A stretch of 64,000 bases of DNA from the NCBI GenBank assembly GCA_003260075.1, contig QLIY01000266.1, positions 62,001 through 126,000 of the forward strand, given 5' to 3'. The translations under genes were made by a program, and so were the position numbers. This stretch comes from Phallusia mammillata (lineage: Eukaryota; Chordata; Ascidiacea; Phlebobranchia; Ascidiidae). Below, in pieces: positions 37,405-49,898 of the stretch (the stretch's first letter is position 1; the number at the start of each line of letters is the position of its first letter). The notes under the pieces are model-generated. The model made no database searches and was not told the DNA's origin. It saw only the letters and a program-made list of their open reading frames with translations.

Positions 37405-39933
37405 TCACAAATGCTTTGAATTTGGCTTGGTGAATGTTTTGTCGCCGATCCAACAAGTAAATCGGACCGAAAAATACTTTCCTGCATAAAAAATCACAAA
37501 CAGTACAACTGATCCGAATAAAATCCACAACCAGTATTGCATTTTCAACGATATTGTGACGTCACACTTCAAGTTGGAATTTACTGCGAATTCAGTCAAA
37601 GTTAGGCCTTTAAATTGTTCCGGTCCATCACACATCATGACGTCAGAGTTGACGTAGATTTTTTCGTTTTCCACTGTGGCCGCTCGGGATTTGGCAACAG
37701 ATCTCGCGAACGCCATCGTGCGGCAGTCGCACAACCACGCATTGCCCGCTAGGTGTCCTGCACACGAATTCATGTGTGGACGTTTGTGCCTAAATCTTTG
37801 TGACGTCATCCATGTCGTATATGGCGTTTTCAAACGGTTGCGCTCAAGGTGTAAGCTTCGTAGCCGATGACATTCGGAAAAAGCGTTAGCAGTGACGTCA
37901 ATTATGACGTTATCCGACAAGTCTAACCGCTCCAAAAACGGTAATTCCTGAAGATGACTTTCGTTAATGTTTGATAGTAGGTTCGCGCTTAAGTCCAGCC
38001 TTTCCAGGCTCGGTAAATTTACATTGGGAAACACTTTTATGAGGTTTCCGGTCAACGTAAGTTCCTGGAGTTGGGGAAGTCCCTCCAGCGATAAATCTTG
38101 CAACATTTCTATTCTGTTGGAATCCAGTTTCAGCATTTTAAGTGAAGTTAAATGCATGAAGACTCCAGTTTTGGTTTGTGCATCAAAAAGCTGAGTCAGC
38201 AAATTGTGACTCAGTTTCAAACTTTGCAGCAGTTTTAATCCCTGGAAATAAAATATAATGTTGTTAATTTGAAGACCAATGTTACTAGGCAAAAAGTCAT
38301 ACAAACAAAGTGTCATATGAGTCAACTAATATGTACTTGCATATTTAATAATATACATAAAGCTATTTTCTGCTTTAGCTTTAAACTCAAGCTTTGGTGC
38401 CATCTTATTCGCTTTATGATTCGCTTTTTTGCTTTTAATTTTTTTCCAAATTGTAATAAGTTGGAAATTTTTGGCACCTTAAATGTAGTTGACTTTAGTT
38501 TCTTGATTTCATTTCTAGACATGTCCAACAAAAGCAAAGTAGATGCAGTTGAGGCAAATACTCCATCAGGTATTTCATCGATTCTGTTGACTGCCAGGTG
38601 AAGCTCTTGTAACATCGTAAAGTGATTAAATGCCAATGGATGGATTTTTCGAATTGAGTTCCTATTCATGTGAAGCTAGAAATAAAAAAAAATAATGTTA
38701 AAACTTTTCCTTAACAGCATATGGAAGAAAACTAACATACATTATATAGATATGTTTGTAATCTTTAGAATAGAGATTAAGATGAATCTACTTCATCACA
38801 TATCTAATCTGCCAAGTTTTGCATTTTCAATTCAACAGAATATGTGAATAACTGGAAGTCATTCTCAACACACAAAAACACTGATAATGTAAGAAAATAC
38901 ATGTCATAGTGCGCTGTACAAAATTTAACTTTTATCTGCTGCTGTATTGTGAATAGTTTGTAAGCTCTCAAAGCTTTAAACAAGCTATGATTTATAGTGG
39001 TAAACCAAGAGACCAGCATAGGTACAAGTCATAATATGCCTTTTGGTACTCTATGTATACCTGTTTTAAAGATGATAGGTGACCAAAGGTGCTTGGAGAC
39101 AGAACTGAGATTGAATTAGATGAAAGATCTAATATTTCCAAATCTTGTAAATCCTTTTCCCAAAATAATGCAATGTTAAGGTCAAGAACTTATAAACATA
39201 AAAAATATATATACTGTATATTCCACTATTCTAAACAATAAAACTTTAACACAAAAACACATTTCATACCTGAAAAGCATCAACTGCTGTCATTTCAATC
39301 GAATTTTTGGACAAATCCAATTGTATCAAATGTAACAGGCTATTGAAGGAACTTGACTTGATAACTGATATTTTGTTGTCAGCTAATGACAATTCTCTTA
39401 GCTGATGCAATTTTTCCAAAGCATCCGTGGGTATAAATGAGAGTTTGTTAGACCGAAGTGACAAGGATTGTAGAGTGTTCGTCATTTCACCTTTACTGCC
39501 ATATTTCTTTGACTTAGCACCAAAAGCTTCTGGATTTATGTCTGATATTGAGTTTTCTGACATATCCAACTTGATCAGTGGCAATTGCCATTGAAATGCC
39601 TTTGCCCCAAGTGTCTGAATGTTGTTGTCAACCAAAGAAATTTCCTACAAACAAAGTTACAACACTGACAAACTTCAAACATAACTATGTTGCTGAGGTG
39701 TTTTCAAATATTATGTGATCACAATTTTTTTTTTAACATGTTTACAGTTCATATTAATTTGGAAGGTAATTGCTTACCGTTATGTAGGTTGGAAAGCCTT
39801 TTGGTACAGAGTCAAACTCAGCACTCGTGCAACTTGCTAAATTCTTGTCTTTCAAACATTCACAGCCCAAAGGACATCCAGAAACAGACATAAAAAGACT
39901 GAGGAATATCAATGTGACACGAACCAAGTTCAT
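37405..39933 (-). CDS. Leucine-rich-repeat single-pass membrane protein (five exons)
   Basis: Minus-strand exons: 39778-39933, 39270-39644, 39061-39153, 38478-38675, 37405-38241. All junctions are phase 0 and join to 552 aa. A signal peptide (about 1-18) leads into an LRR N-cap with Cys20, 24, 26 and 35. A dozen or more LRRs follow (LxxLxLxxNxI pattern, e.g. LRELSLADNKIS, LERLDLSDNVI). An LRR C-cap has Cys445, 447, 478 and 500, then comes a membrane helix at about 510-528 and a basic tail of about 24 residues. The outside would bind a ligand or partner. There is no TIR, Ig or kinase domain, so it is not a standard Toll-like receptor; LRR adhesion or guidance proteins and co-receptors are closer in layout. 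The exon-3 acceptor (GGGAAAAG) is the weakest junction. The discoidin-protein gene lies 1.6 kb upstream on the same strand. Confidence 0.9.
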
Positions 39934-41573
39934 TGCAAATAAAACTACAAGCTGGTATAAATATGTAAAACAAATAGTAATTTACTTTATGATTACACTT
40001 AATTAAGCCTCTTGTAATTTACTTTATGATTACACTAAATTAAGCCAATGTAAAAAGTGCCTGAGAAAAAAAACCTACCTCCTTTCCTCTGTTAGTTCTG
40101 GTAACCCTGTCTTAGTTAAAATTTTTACATATAAACAAGATCGACGGATACCACGTATTTTTGCATACACCGTATTCAACATGTTAAGTATATGATTTTA
40201 TGTATTGTATATGCATAAAAATGCAAAAATATTCATTATACATTACTTTTTAGCATTAAATACACATAAATCTAACTCTAACTTAAATCTGTACCACCAA
40301 CAGTCAATTTTATAAACACTTGCTTCAAATTATCAATAGACAGAATTTCCCTGCTGTCATTTGCCCCCAGGCTATTTACAGAATTATCTCAGATTGACCA
40401 CACAATAGCAGTAGTTTTTCCAACAAAACTGTTAAACTTCTACAATGACAATTAAATACAAACGATGGTTTTATAGAGTCTGTACAAAGCTGAATACAAA
40501 GCGCATACCTGGCCATTAAACCAAAAGTAGTACAAGAAAATTAAATATGTTGAAATTTCCTTGTGCCACAACAATTTAACACAACATACAAAATGTTATG
40601 TAAAGTTGCCCTTTTTAGTAACAATGCTTTTTCACAAAAAATACATATATTTTTGTAGTAACTAAGCAAACAACAAAAGTATCACTTTATTTTTCAAAAC
40701 AATATTTTTTTAGATTTGTATCTTAGCAGCAAACAGCATACCCAAGACCAAGGTAATAGATACTACTGCACATACCGGTATAACAAACAAATCCAACCAG
40801 TTAACAATTTACCTTTATTCGTTAATGAAGTGAATGAACCGCCATCTTTTTCCATACAAGTTTTTCGATTCTTTTAAGAATTTTGTTGTTGTCATGTAGA
40901 GTTTGGACGCAGTTTTTAAAACTTTCAAACCAAAAAAATGTGTTTTGTAACCAAATTTAATAAATAAACATCCATAAACTGTATGTAGATAAATAAATAA
41001 ACCTTGTTATTTTGCGAACGACGGTAACAATGACGTTTGTCTCAATCGCGCCATAATGTGTCACACTTTTTCCGAAACCTCAGAATGCAAAACTCACGCA
41101 ACCAATAATATGTAATTGGAATCAAATAGAAAATCGTCTTAAGTTTACGTTTAACAACTTTTTTGTATGTTAACATTAGTAAATGTAAAATGTTTAAGAT
41201 TAAACGTAATGTTTTTCCCTATGGCTCGTGTTGGTGGGTAACGATCCCAAAAGTTACACTAAAATTGGAATTGAATTAAGTCCCGTGAATATATAAATTG
41301 TTTAGGCTACTCGTTTGCAATGGTAACTTTAAGTCCACTGATCTGGTATATAGGGCTCACCTAATTAGTTTTACCTCTTTTATATTATGTAACAACATGA
41401 ATGACATGAATTAGATTAGGCAAATCAACACTTCCTAAAGCTTCTAGTTAGAAGGGCATTGTATTTATTTCGATCATATATATATACAGCGCACAAATAG
41501 CAATTGCATAAACAACAATTTGCAAGAAAAAATTATAAGCAACAGAAAAAAGAACAGCGATTTTAGAAGCTAT
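39934..41573. other. Intergenic, upstream of the LRR gene
   Basis: AT-rich, about 1.6 kb, between the LRR start and the stop of the discoidin gene on the same strand. It must hold the LRR promoter. A 36-bp near-direct repeat (TAATTTACTTTATGATTACAC) occurs twice at about 39978 and 40015. No gene seen. Confidence 0.6.
41388..41508 (-). terminator. 3' end of the discoidin gene, with poly(A) signal
   Basis: The minus strand has AATAAA at 41464-41469, about 105 nt after the stop codon at 41574. This same 121-bp block is copied into intron 4 of the gene at 42945-43065, with a few substitutions. Confidence 0.55.
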
Positions 41574-44500
41574 TTAGTTTTCACAAAATTTGTAGATTTC
41601 AACTCTAAGCACAATGTTATATTGCCACGAAATTGGTCGAATCCTAATCGTTCTTGCTCTGAATGGTTGGTTGCGGAAATAGTTGACTTTTTCCGTGTAA
41701 GCATCTGTGTTGCCATCGAACAACTAAACAAATCGTAAAGAATGTCATAGGCTACTAACCTTATGTCGCAAAAAGGCGTCAAAAAATTCAACAAAGACAG
41801 TTCCCAATTGTAATAAAACATAAAGTAGGCATAAACAATATTAAAATCGAAAATTGGTCATTTTGAGGTATTACCATCACCAAAGGGTGGATAGCACTTT
41901 GTCTAATATTACTTAATAAACATTCTATTTTTACTAAAATGTTTTGTAGAGATTTGAATACTTGACTTTGCATCCATTTATTTAGACAAGTAATACTAAC
42001 TTAAGTTAAACTTATGATTGTTTGTTTGTTTTTGGTTAAGACAGGGGTCCGTTTTACCCAACAAAACCTACCTTTGTTTTACCACCTTCTTTGTAAGCAA
42101 AGAACCTTCCGTTTGTCCGTCGGTTTTCGTAGTAGATCTCATAACTTTTTACATAGTTGTCTCTGAAGAAGTATGAAAACCCCTGGGTTCCGATAGCAAT
42201 AACATTGGTATCCCTGCCCAAATTAATCTGCAATTCAAAGAATAACTGCGTTACACCAGGAATTGTTTTGATTTTAACAAAGAAGCTTTTTGCTGAATTT
42301 TGAAACAAAATAAACTGTGTTATGTAAACAAATTAGTTTCGCACATACAGATGAATCCGGTTAATCGAATAATCAATTTGTCGAGTTATTTATGCAATTA
42401 TAACTGGATGATTTCGTCAGTAAGCAGCTGTGTTGTGCACAAAAAGTATATTTTTATAAACCCCCGTACCAATTTGCCTGGTGAAGAATTGTTTAAATTT
42501 TGTGTTTAAGTACGCTTCAGTAAACCGACCTAATATTTTACAGTACTACTACAAAAGAATGTGAAAATGTTAGTCTGTAAACTTGCAAGGACGTTTTTCA
42601 AAAAATGTACTTGATATTATCCAGATAACATTATTGAAGAAGGATAAACACCATTTTTTGTTTTAGCAGTAACGGACAAAAAGCTTTATGTTACCTCTAA
42701 TGTTTGATTTTCTGTTGCCACTTCAGCCATCCAAGTAAACTCTCCGTTAAGTCGTCCCTTTTCAGGAGTATAGCGCCAATAGGACGAGACAGCTTCAAAG
42801 TTTTGGTCAGGTATCACCCCTGATTCGATACCAACGGGGTCAAGACACACAGCTGCAAAACAGGGAAAAAATCTGTGTTTGAACTAGTGATGCACTGAAC
42901 CCGCCTAAAAAGGTTCGGGCCGAAACCGAGGGGGGGGGGCATTTTGTAACAACATGAATGACATGAATTAGATTAGGCAAATCAACACTTCGTAAAACTT
43001 TTGGTTAGAAGGGCATTGTATTTATTTCGATCATATATATATACAGCGCACAAATAGCAATTGCANAGCGTATTCGGCCAAAATGTTTCGCCAACCGAAA
43101 CTTCGGTGCATCACTAGTTTAAACCACTAGCCATAATGGTAAGTTTTTCTGTGGTTTGAAAAAAAGCTTTCATGGATGAAAATGATGAAATAAAATTTAG
43201 GCGGATTTTTCTGGTATCAGCTCAAAACAGATTTGTTTATTATTTAACTTAAAACTGAATTTCAAACTTAACTGCTTTCATAACAAAAAAGGATCAACAT
43301 TTATTTTAAGCGAACAATAGGTTAAACATTTCAAGTATTAATTTATGTTTAAAAGTCCTAATAATCATCACGACTTCCCCCAATCATCACAAGCGTAAAC
43401 AAAACGAGAAACTGACTCTATCTCATTCGATAACAGTATACGCCAGGCCAGCAAGAGCCACTAACAAAACTAAATCGGCTTTCTAATCATCAAACTAAGC
43501 CGCAAGAGTAATGCAGGGGTGAGTTTTGTACGGGCAGAAAAGGAATATTCTTTTACCTCCGGAAGTGATCGTTGTCGCTGGAAGTGTAGTTGGAGTTGTG
43601 CGTGGCCTCGTTGGTCGCGTTGGTCTGACGGGTCGTGTTGGCCTTACAGGTCGGGCTATAACTACGGGACGCCTTTGAAATATTTGCAATTGTTTGGAAA
43701 TTTGTAAAACACTAGTTTTTTTAAATAAAATTTTTCACAACAAACATTCTACTTTTCAAATTTGCACAGTGATGTAATAGTTGGTACCTTGATGGATAAA
43801 CACGGGCTGGGCGAGTGACTGGAGCATACGGCCTTCTAGGGCGTTCCACACGGGGGCGCTCTACACGAGGGCGTTGTGACACGCGAGGGCGCTCAACGAC
43901 ACGAGCCGGGCCTCGTGGGGTTCTCAGTGCGGATTGTATGCGATCTGCAAAATTATAGTAGTCATTTATTACAAAATTATATAAAAATATTTTTGCCATG
44001 TCTGAATCTAGGTCACATACGGGTACCAAGCCCGATAAGTTCTCATAACAATCGAAGTTTCTCAGGCCATTTAGTCATGGGTTTAAATGATTTGTTTCAT
44101 TGTTTAAAACATTACAACGTTTAGACCAGCGGTTCCCAAACTGGGGTCCTGTGTTGCTAAACTTATATAGGCGGCTACCTAAGTTTTATAAACTCGTTGC
44201 AGGCGGAACGACGGTCAGTCATACAATGTTTAAATATAAAGNAAAGTACAATTAGAGATCCACTGCCTCCATTACTATACAATAGATAGCCTTTATTGCA
44301 TGACAACTATCAAGAATGCAATTGTTTGCGCACTATCGTAATGTTTTCTGTCTTGTCTGTGATGTCACAAACCGTCTTTGGATCGTTGTTATGTGTAATT
44401 TTGCATCTAATAAGCTAAAATTTTCGTATTGCTAAAATACACCTTCAGGCTTAAGGTCCGCGGGTCCTCGATATAATGGCAAAGTGACCGTTTTTAAAAA

Positions 44501-45618
44501 ACAATGAAAAAGTTTGAAAACCACTAAGTTAGAAAGTTGTTACATTAAAAAGAATCGTGACTGCACTAGTGTACTATAAGAAACAATGGTTTTGCATTTT
44601 TCCTATAGCATTCTTTGATTTTTAACGGGCCGCGAAATATCAAAGTAGGCCTAATTGCAAAGGATCCACCAGGCAAAATTTTTAGAAAAGTTTGGGAACC
44701 GCTGGTTTAGACATTTAATGCTGTCTTTGCCCCGTAAAACAAAAACAACAAAAGGAATGTTACTGTATGATTGTTTTGTTTTATTGTGTCCAGTAAAGGA
44801 CGACATTTTTGGGAAAAAGCACCTAACTATTTATCTTTCTTCAAAACTAAGATGCGATAACGAACCCCTTGATGAGACATAGAAATCGTAGTGGTCGTTC
44901 CGCTTGACGTGAGGACGATGACGTCTGTCGAGGACTTCGTCTCCATTGCGTCTTCCAAAGCACGACCGAGTGCGCCTGTGAAAATCGAAGGACAAACAGC
45001 GCCCTCTCATGGATATGCATCGCTCCGCACACTCGTCGGGAGTGGCGCTTGTGAGCTTGAATACGGTGTGAGACCAAAGCATACGACGAGGTCGACTGGA
45101 GAACCATTCGGTTTCGCCTGGAATAAGGAAATAGTATTAGTTTGAAGGCCTGCTATAAACTTAACGACCTGTTAGAGGTGACAAGGGAAAAATGAAGCGT
45201 TCGCTGAATACATACTACAATGCCGGAAAAATTTAAAGTTGACTACAAGAAAAAAATAATTTCTGTAATAATTGTGTTTCAATTGATTGATGCAGCAACA
45301 AATGTACAAACGAGATTGTTTGTACTGCAACGCTACCTAGCGGTTGCATAAAATTACCGGTTAAAGTTATGATGCTTTCTGCATGTATTGATAATACAAC
45401 TATGACGTCATCTTTAGGAGTTTAAGAAACAAATTACGTCTGACTTACACATGACGTTTTACATATTAAAAAGACCTTTCAAATTCGAATTTGGATTTTT
45501 TTAAATCACAATTTTAATCCACTGTTTTAGACTTACCTATTGCTTTTGTCATGTGGAAACAAGAAACCGCGACCAAGCACAAAGCTGCCGCAGTTGCAAT
45601 GCGACGAGACAGCGCCAT
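41574..45618 (-). CDS. Secreted PAN/apple - Arg/Pro linker - discoidin (F5/8 C) protein (seven exons)
   Basis: Minus-strand exons: 45537-45618, 44866-45117, 43788-43944, 43557-43672, 42695-42852, 42072-42227, 41574-41723. The phases agree throughout and sum to 356 aa. Exon 1 is a signal peptide (MALSRRIATAAAALCLVAVS). Exon 2 is a PAN/apple-like module with Cys57, 61, 68 and 80. Exons 3-4 encode a very basic Arg/Pro linker (about 112-202) with RPRVERP and RPTRP repeats, ending Thr/Pro-rich. Exons 5-7 encode a discoidin domain with the expected first and last Cys (205 and 354) and the closing pattern ARTIRIRPISW...LRVEIYKFC. PAN and discoidin domains bind proteins, sugars or membranes, so this is probably a matrix, blood or coat recognition protein. 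The exon 2 donor (G|GTTCGT) is weak and was chosen by phase. Introns 3 to 4 hold MITEs with assembly joins (42885-43116, 44127-44704). Confidence 0.87.
42885..43116. mobile_element. hAT-type MITE interrupted by a G10 + copied block + N
   Basis: Termini TAGTGATGCAC and GTGCATCACTA, with near-perfect 8-bp flanks GTTTGAAC / GTTTAAAC. Its middle holds ten G (42930-42939), then a copy of 41388-41508, then a lone N at 43066, after which element sequence resumes. The inserted part is probably a misassembly. Confidence 0.75.
44127..44704. mobile_element. hAT-type MITE with a foreign 92-bp block and N
   Basis: Termini CAGCGGTTCCCAAACT and AGTTTGGGAACCGCTG-like, flanked by perfect GTTTAGAC duplications (44119-44126, 44705-44712). 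Bases 44150-44241 are identical to 36617-36708 and end at the N at 44242. Confidence 0.8.
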
Positions 45619-46619
45619 AACCACCTTATTAATCTGGTACTATTGGTTACTAGGTATCCTAGAAAGCTAAAAGTATCAAATCATTAAGAAAATGATACTT
45701 TTGCTGATATATTTTTACCAAGCAAAACGGCTCTGTATTTTTCCAATATTTTTTTCTAATTGTCACCTCATAAAAAGCAAAAATTGTTAAGGCTCGCGTT
45801 TTATATTAGGCCTTGGTAATATAGGCTTAACACTAGGCTTTTAAACTAAACAGTTGTTTATACCGCCTCGAAACGCTGTTTTCAATTGACAGAACGCTTA
45901 AATTTAAACTAAAAAACTACCGTTTATTTTGTTCATTCTAGGTATTTCCATCGTAAAAAGTTAGTAACAATTCAGACATAGTTTAACAAAGCAGAAAAAA
46001 CTTTGATATTGTCGACCTTGCAACTTGCTTGGCTTATTAAACAAAAGGCGACAACACAACTATAGGTAATTTCCTTAGTGCTTACTAAACATCCAAATAT
46101 CACCCAACCAAAGATAATCATAAACAAAAAGCCTATTTTATGTGCAACCTAAACATAAATACGACCGAAACTTTTTTCCTAACACACATAAACCGGATAT
46201 TGTTTTTGCATAATAATCTCATGGATCAAAATTGCAAGTCAGTATTCAAAGGCGTTTAAAAACCGGCACAAATCCATTCCACGTGTTTTACAAGGGCCCC
46301 AAAGTTCATCTGTCATTGTCACACGTCAGTCCTGTCACTGGCTGTAAAACAGCGTGCCACCCATGTCACTGCCACGACCTCTGGCAGTAAATTGCCACAG
46401 GAAATAAGGAGCAGTATAACTGTGAAATTTATTGCTCGCTATGGTGGCTGAAAGTATCGTTTTGCCGAGACTTAAAAACTTCTTCAAAAACTTGCTTTCC
46501 CGCGAAATTAGTGATTTTGACAGCATATCTGAATTTTGACGTTTCGAGTTTTTTTCTAACTTCGGGTTACTGCAGCATTTTTACTTTCAGAATAACGAAC
46601 CATAATTAAACGTTACAGT

Positions 46620-46769
46620 CAGTAGTGGGATTCAAATTTTTTGTCCGCCGGTTCTGCTACAAAGTCCATTGACAGTAACCAGTAATGATTTTAACCGGTT
46701 CGCTAATCTCATAAAATTTCGTGAGACTGTTCTTTAGAATCGTGGCGAACCGGCTGAATCCCACCACTG
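46620..46769. mobile_element. Short hAT-type MITE, GGGATTCA family
   Basis: CAGTAGTGGGATTCAAAT and GCTGAATCCCACCACTG enclose 150 bp with a perfect duplication GTTACAGT. Same family as 28020-28200. Confidence 0.9.
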
Positions 46770-48673
46770 GTTACAGTTACAAGCAAGGTTTCATAAGATA
46801 CTGTCAATTCTAGAATCAGGCAAAATATTAGATTTATTTCTATACTTCTGTACTAAACATACTGGCTAAATCGCATTGGAACAGATGGAACACACTTTTA
46901 TATCACCCCGCTAAAAGAAACGAATTTCCCGAGTAAAAAAGCACAAATGTTAACCTACATTACGAATAAAACAACACACAACTTTTTCCCTAAATTTTTT
47001 AACCCGTTATTCTAACTGTGTTTTTTTTCTTTTCTTTTTCTCACCACTATTTTGTTATTTTTGCCAAATGCTTGAGCTCTTTCACATAAAATTACATTTC
47101 TGTTGCAATATCAACCTTAAACCATTCTAAATCTCACACCTTTACTATCTCAACGACGCGAACAAATGACATTATACGTGTCTGTCCAGCAACGAAATGC
47201 CCGCACCTAATTTGCATGAAATTCCAATCACCATTTCACAACACTTTCGATTGCGGTGTGGGACAAAAATGCGCTCCAGTTTTAATCCCTCCAAAATCCG
47301 TTGCATTTCCGCTTGCACGGCCCCGTAACAATTAACCGCGCCACGACAAACCTGTTTCGAATGTGGACAATGGCGCCGCTCCCTAACAATAACAATCTAA
47401 TTGTCTCTGCGCGTTTCCATTGCTCAATGACCGCAAAGCAATGCGAACGATTTGTTTCGATGCAAGTGACAAATGAGGCCGTAAAAATGTAAAACACCCA
47501 TCCGGTTTAATGCGACAATTGACCGGGGTTAACCTGTATCATAAACTTAACGGGGCTTTGACCTTTTTGAGCAGTGTTGCATTGTTATATGTGCTTGACA
47601 TTTACAAGTAAACACATCTGAAAACTTGACTAACTACTATCTAAAGTTCAAAAGTGTATTAAACACATGCAAAAAATGTAACAGTTGTCGATTTATGCCA
47701 AAAGACTTGAAATTGCAATGGCAAAAAAACAAAACTGTGTTTTAGTGTTTGAAACTTTACTAATTGCGATTAAAAAAAAGTTGCCGAATACAATTAAAAC
47801 ATTTTCAAAAAACACATAAAAAACTGTTTAGACTTTTAATAATCTACATAATAGATACAGTTTTGCTTAATACTCTTACAAAAATATCGTTCCAAAAAAC
47901 AAGCCATATTAGAAATCTATACCGCCAAAATGCAGTTGCAAAAAACAGCATGACCCCCTTGCAGTAAACTAGATGTTGCAAACTAACTGATCAATCTCAA
48001 CGCTGATGAATTACACGAAAACCTGTCTACAGACTTGCTCGCGGTTAAACCGGTTTCCATATTTCCCTCTTGCATCCAATAAACATCAAAGAGCCCGAAA
48101 AGGAATGAGTGTTAAAAAATGCTGAAGCTGCACAACGTTCACCCGATTTGAACCGCAAAATTGGGAAGGTATCTGTTACTGGAATGTGTACGCGGTTTAT
48201 GTAACAGGTTTTTCGGTCTTAAGCATATTTGCCCTAACTTTGCAGTTCTCTATGCAGCTTTGGCATTGCGCAATAAGGATCGCCAAATAACTTTTGAAAA
48301 ACCGTTTTCAAACTAACGCAATTGCATTTTCACATGTAAATACATTGCAATAAAAGCCCTAGATGTTTTTTGCATTATTTTATTTGTTTATACTGTACAG
48401 CAATTCTACACTGAAATTCTATCACTTAAATTTTGCAATCAGTATTATACAATCTTTAGGTCCCAAAAACATAAATCACGTATACGTTTAGGCTATTTCT
48501 TCATTCAATATTTATAATTGAGTAAGGACGTAACAGCACGCAAGGGTTTATATATTCCTAATCAAACGACTCGTTTTGGCATTTACCAAGCGATTTTATG
48601 CCTCGAGTATTTACTACAGCAATAATAAAATCAGCTTAAGCCTTGCTATTGCGGATTTTTGAACTGTAATAAA

Positions 48674-49006
48674 ACATCTTAGTCCGGTATTTTAGTGTTC
48701 ACACGGTTAAAAAAGCTGTAGTTGATTGGATTTAATTTTAAAGATAAGAAGGGGCAAATCAAGTCCATTTTATAGCTTATAATTAGGTTTGCATGTTTAA
48801 AGAAATTAAAGCGACTTAAACTCATACAAAATAAGGGGGGGGGGGACATCTTAGTCCGGTATTTTAATGTTCACACGGCCAAAAAAGCTGTAGTTGATAG
48901 GATTTAGTTTTAAAGATTAAAAGGGTCGGATCAAGTCCATTTTATAGCTTATAATTAGGTTTGCATGTTTAAAGAATTTAAAGCGACTTAAACTCATACA
49001 AAATAA
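48674..49006. repeat. Direct repeat joined by G11 (48674-48834 / 48846-49006)
   Basis: A 161-bp segment is repeated around eleven G at 48835-48845. The copies differ at roughly ten sites, which is what two alleles of a very polymorphic animal would show. Confidence 0.85.
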
Positions 49007-49744
49007 ACCCGATTTTGTCCGTTTTTGGGTAAAGTCTTTCGGTAATTATTTTGTGTCGAACGCTAAAACCTCATTTTTTTATATTCCCCTAAAAGAAAAA
49101 TACTTCGCAACAAACAGACAGCTTTTCTTGTAATAACTGCAACCTATAGCGTAATAAACCAATTGTCAAAACTCAAAGGAAAATCCTTCTCTAACTAATC
49201 TGTGTAAGCTGCGTGTTACCAAATCAAAAACTCATCAACTGCCAATAACTTTAACTTGTCTCTCTAGGAACAACCAACTGTGACAAAAAACTACAATAAA
49301 AAACGAATCAGAAGCGAATTTGGACGCGTTGTTAACAGTTTGGCGTCAACGGGCGCTGGCCCAATTGCGGTCCCAGGGCCCAGAACGGAGGCAAACACAG
49401 AGACCATGTCGATAAACAATAGCAGGGCCCGCCCTGTATTTGTCATGTTATTGTTGTGTGCTGTCAGTTGCTACTTCAAAGTACTTGACCGCTCGGGTCA
49501 GGAGTTTAACGTGATGACGTGTTTTCGATCGTCACAAGTGCAAATATCTTACTTGTTTACTTAATTAATTTAAACATAGGGGTCATGTGATTGATCGAAT
49601 ACAATATTAAACAGAATAATTTTATCCAAAGCAGATTTGAAACGAGGCCTTCAATATGTTGGAATAATGAATATGATTGACAATGAAATGATAGTATGGT
49701 CTGAAAAAAAGGCGGGAAAATTATTTTGTTTGCAAAATAGCAAT

Positions 49745-49898
49745 TACCGTATTTACTCCATTGTAAGTCGCGGCTTATATTGTGTTTTTTTACCTGACAT
49801 TTGTGCGGCTTATAAACGAGGGCGGATTACATAATGTTTTTAACACCTCAACTTGCGGCTTACAATCGAGGGCGGCTTATAAACGAGTAAATACGGTA
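49745..49898. mobile_element. 154-bp element with ACCGTATTTACTC termini
   Basis: TACCGTATTTACTC at the left and GAGTAAATACGGTA at the right. The inside repeats CGGCTTATAAACGAGGGCGG-like blocks near both ends. No clear target duplication; non-coding. Confidence 0.7.
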
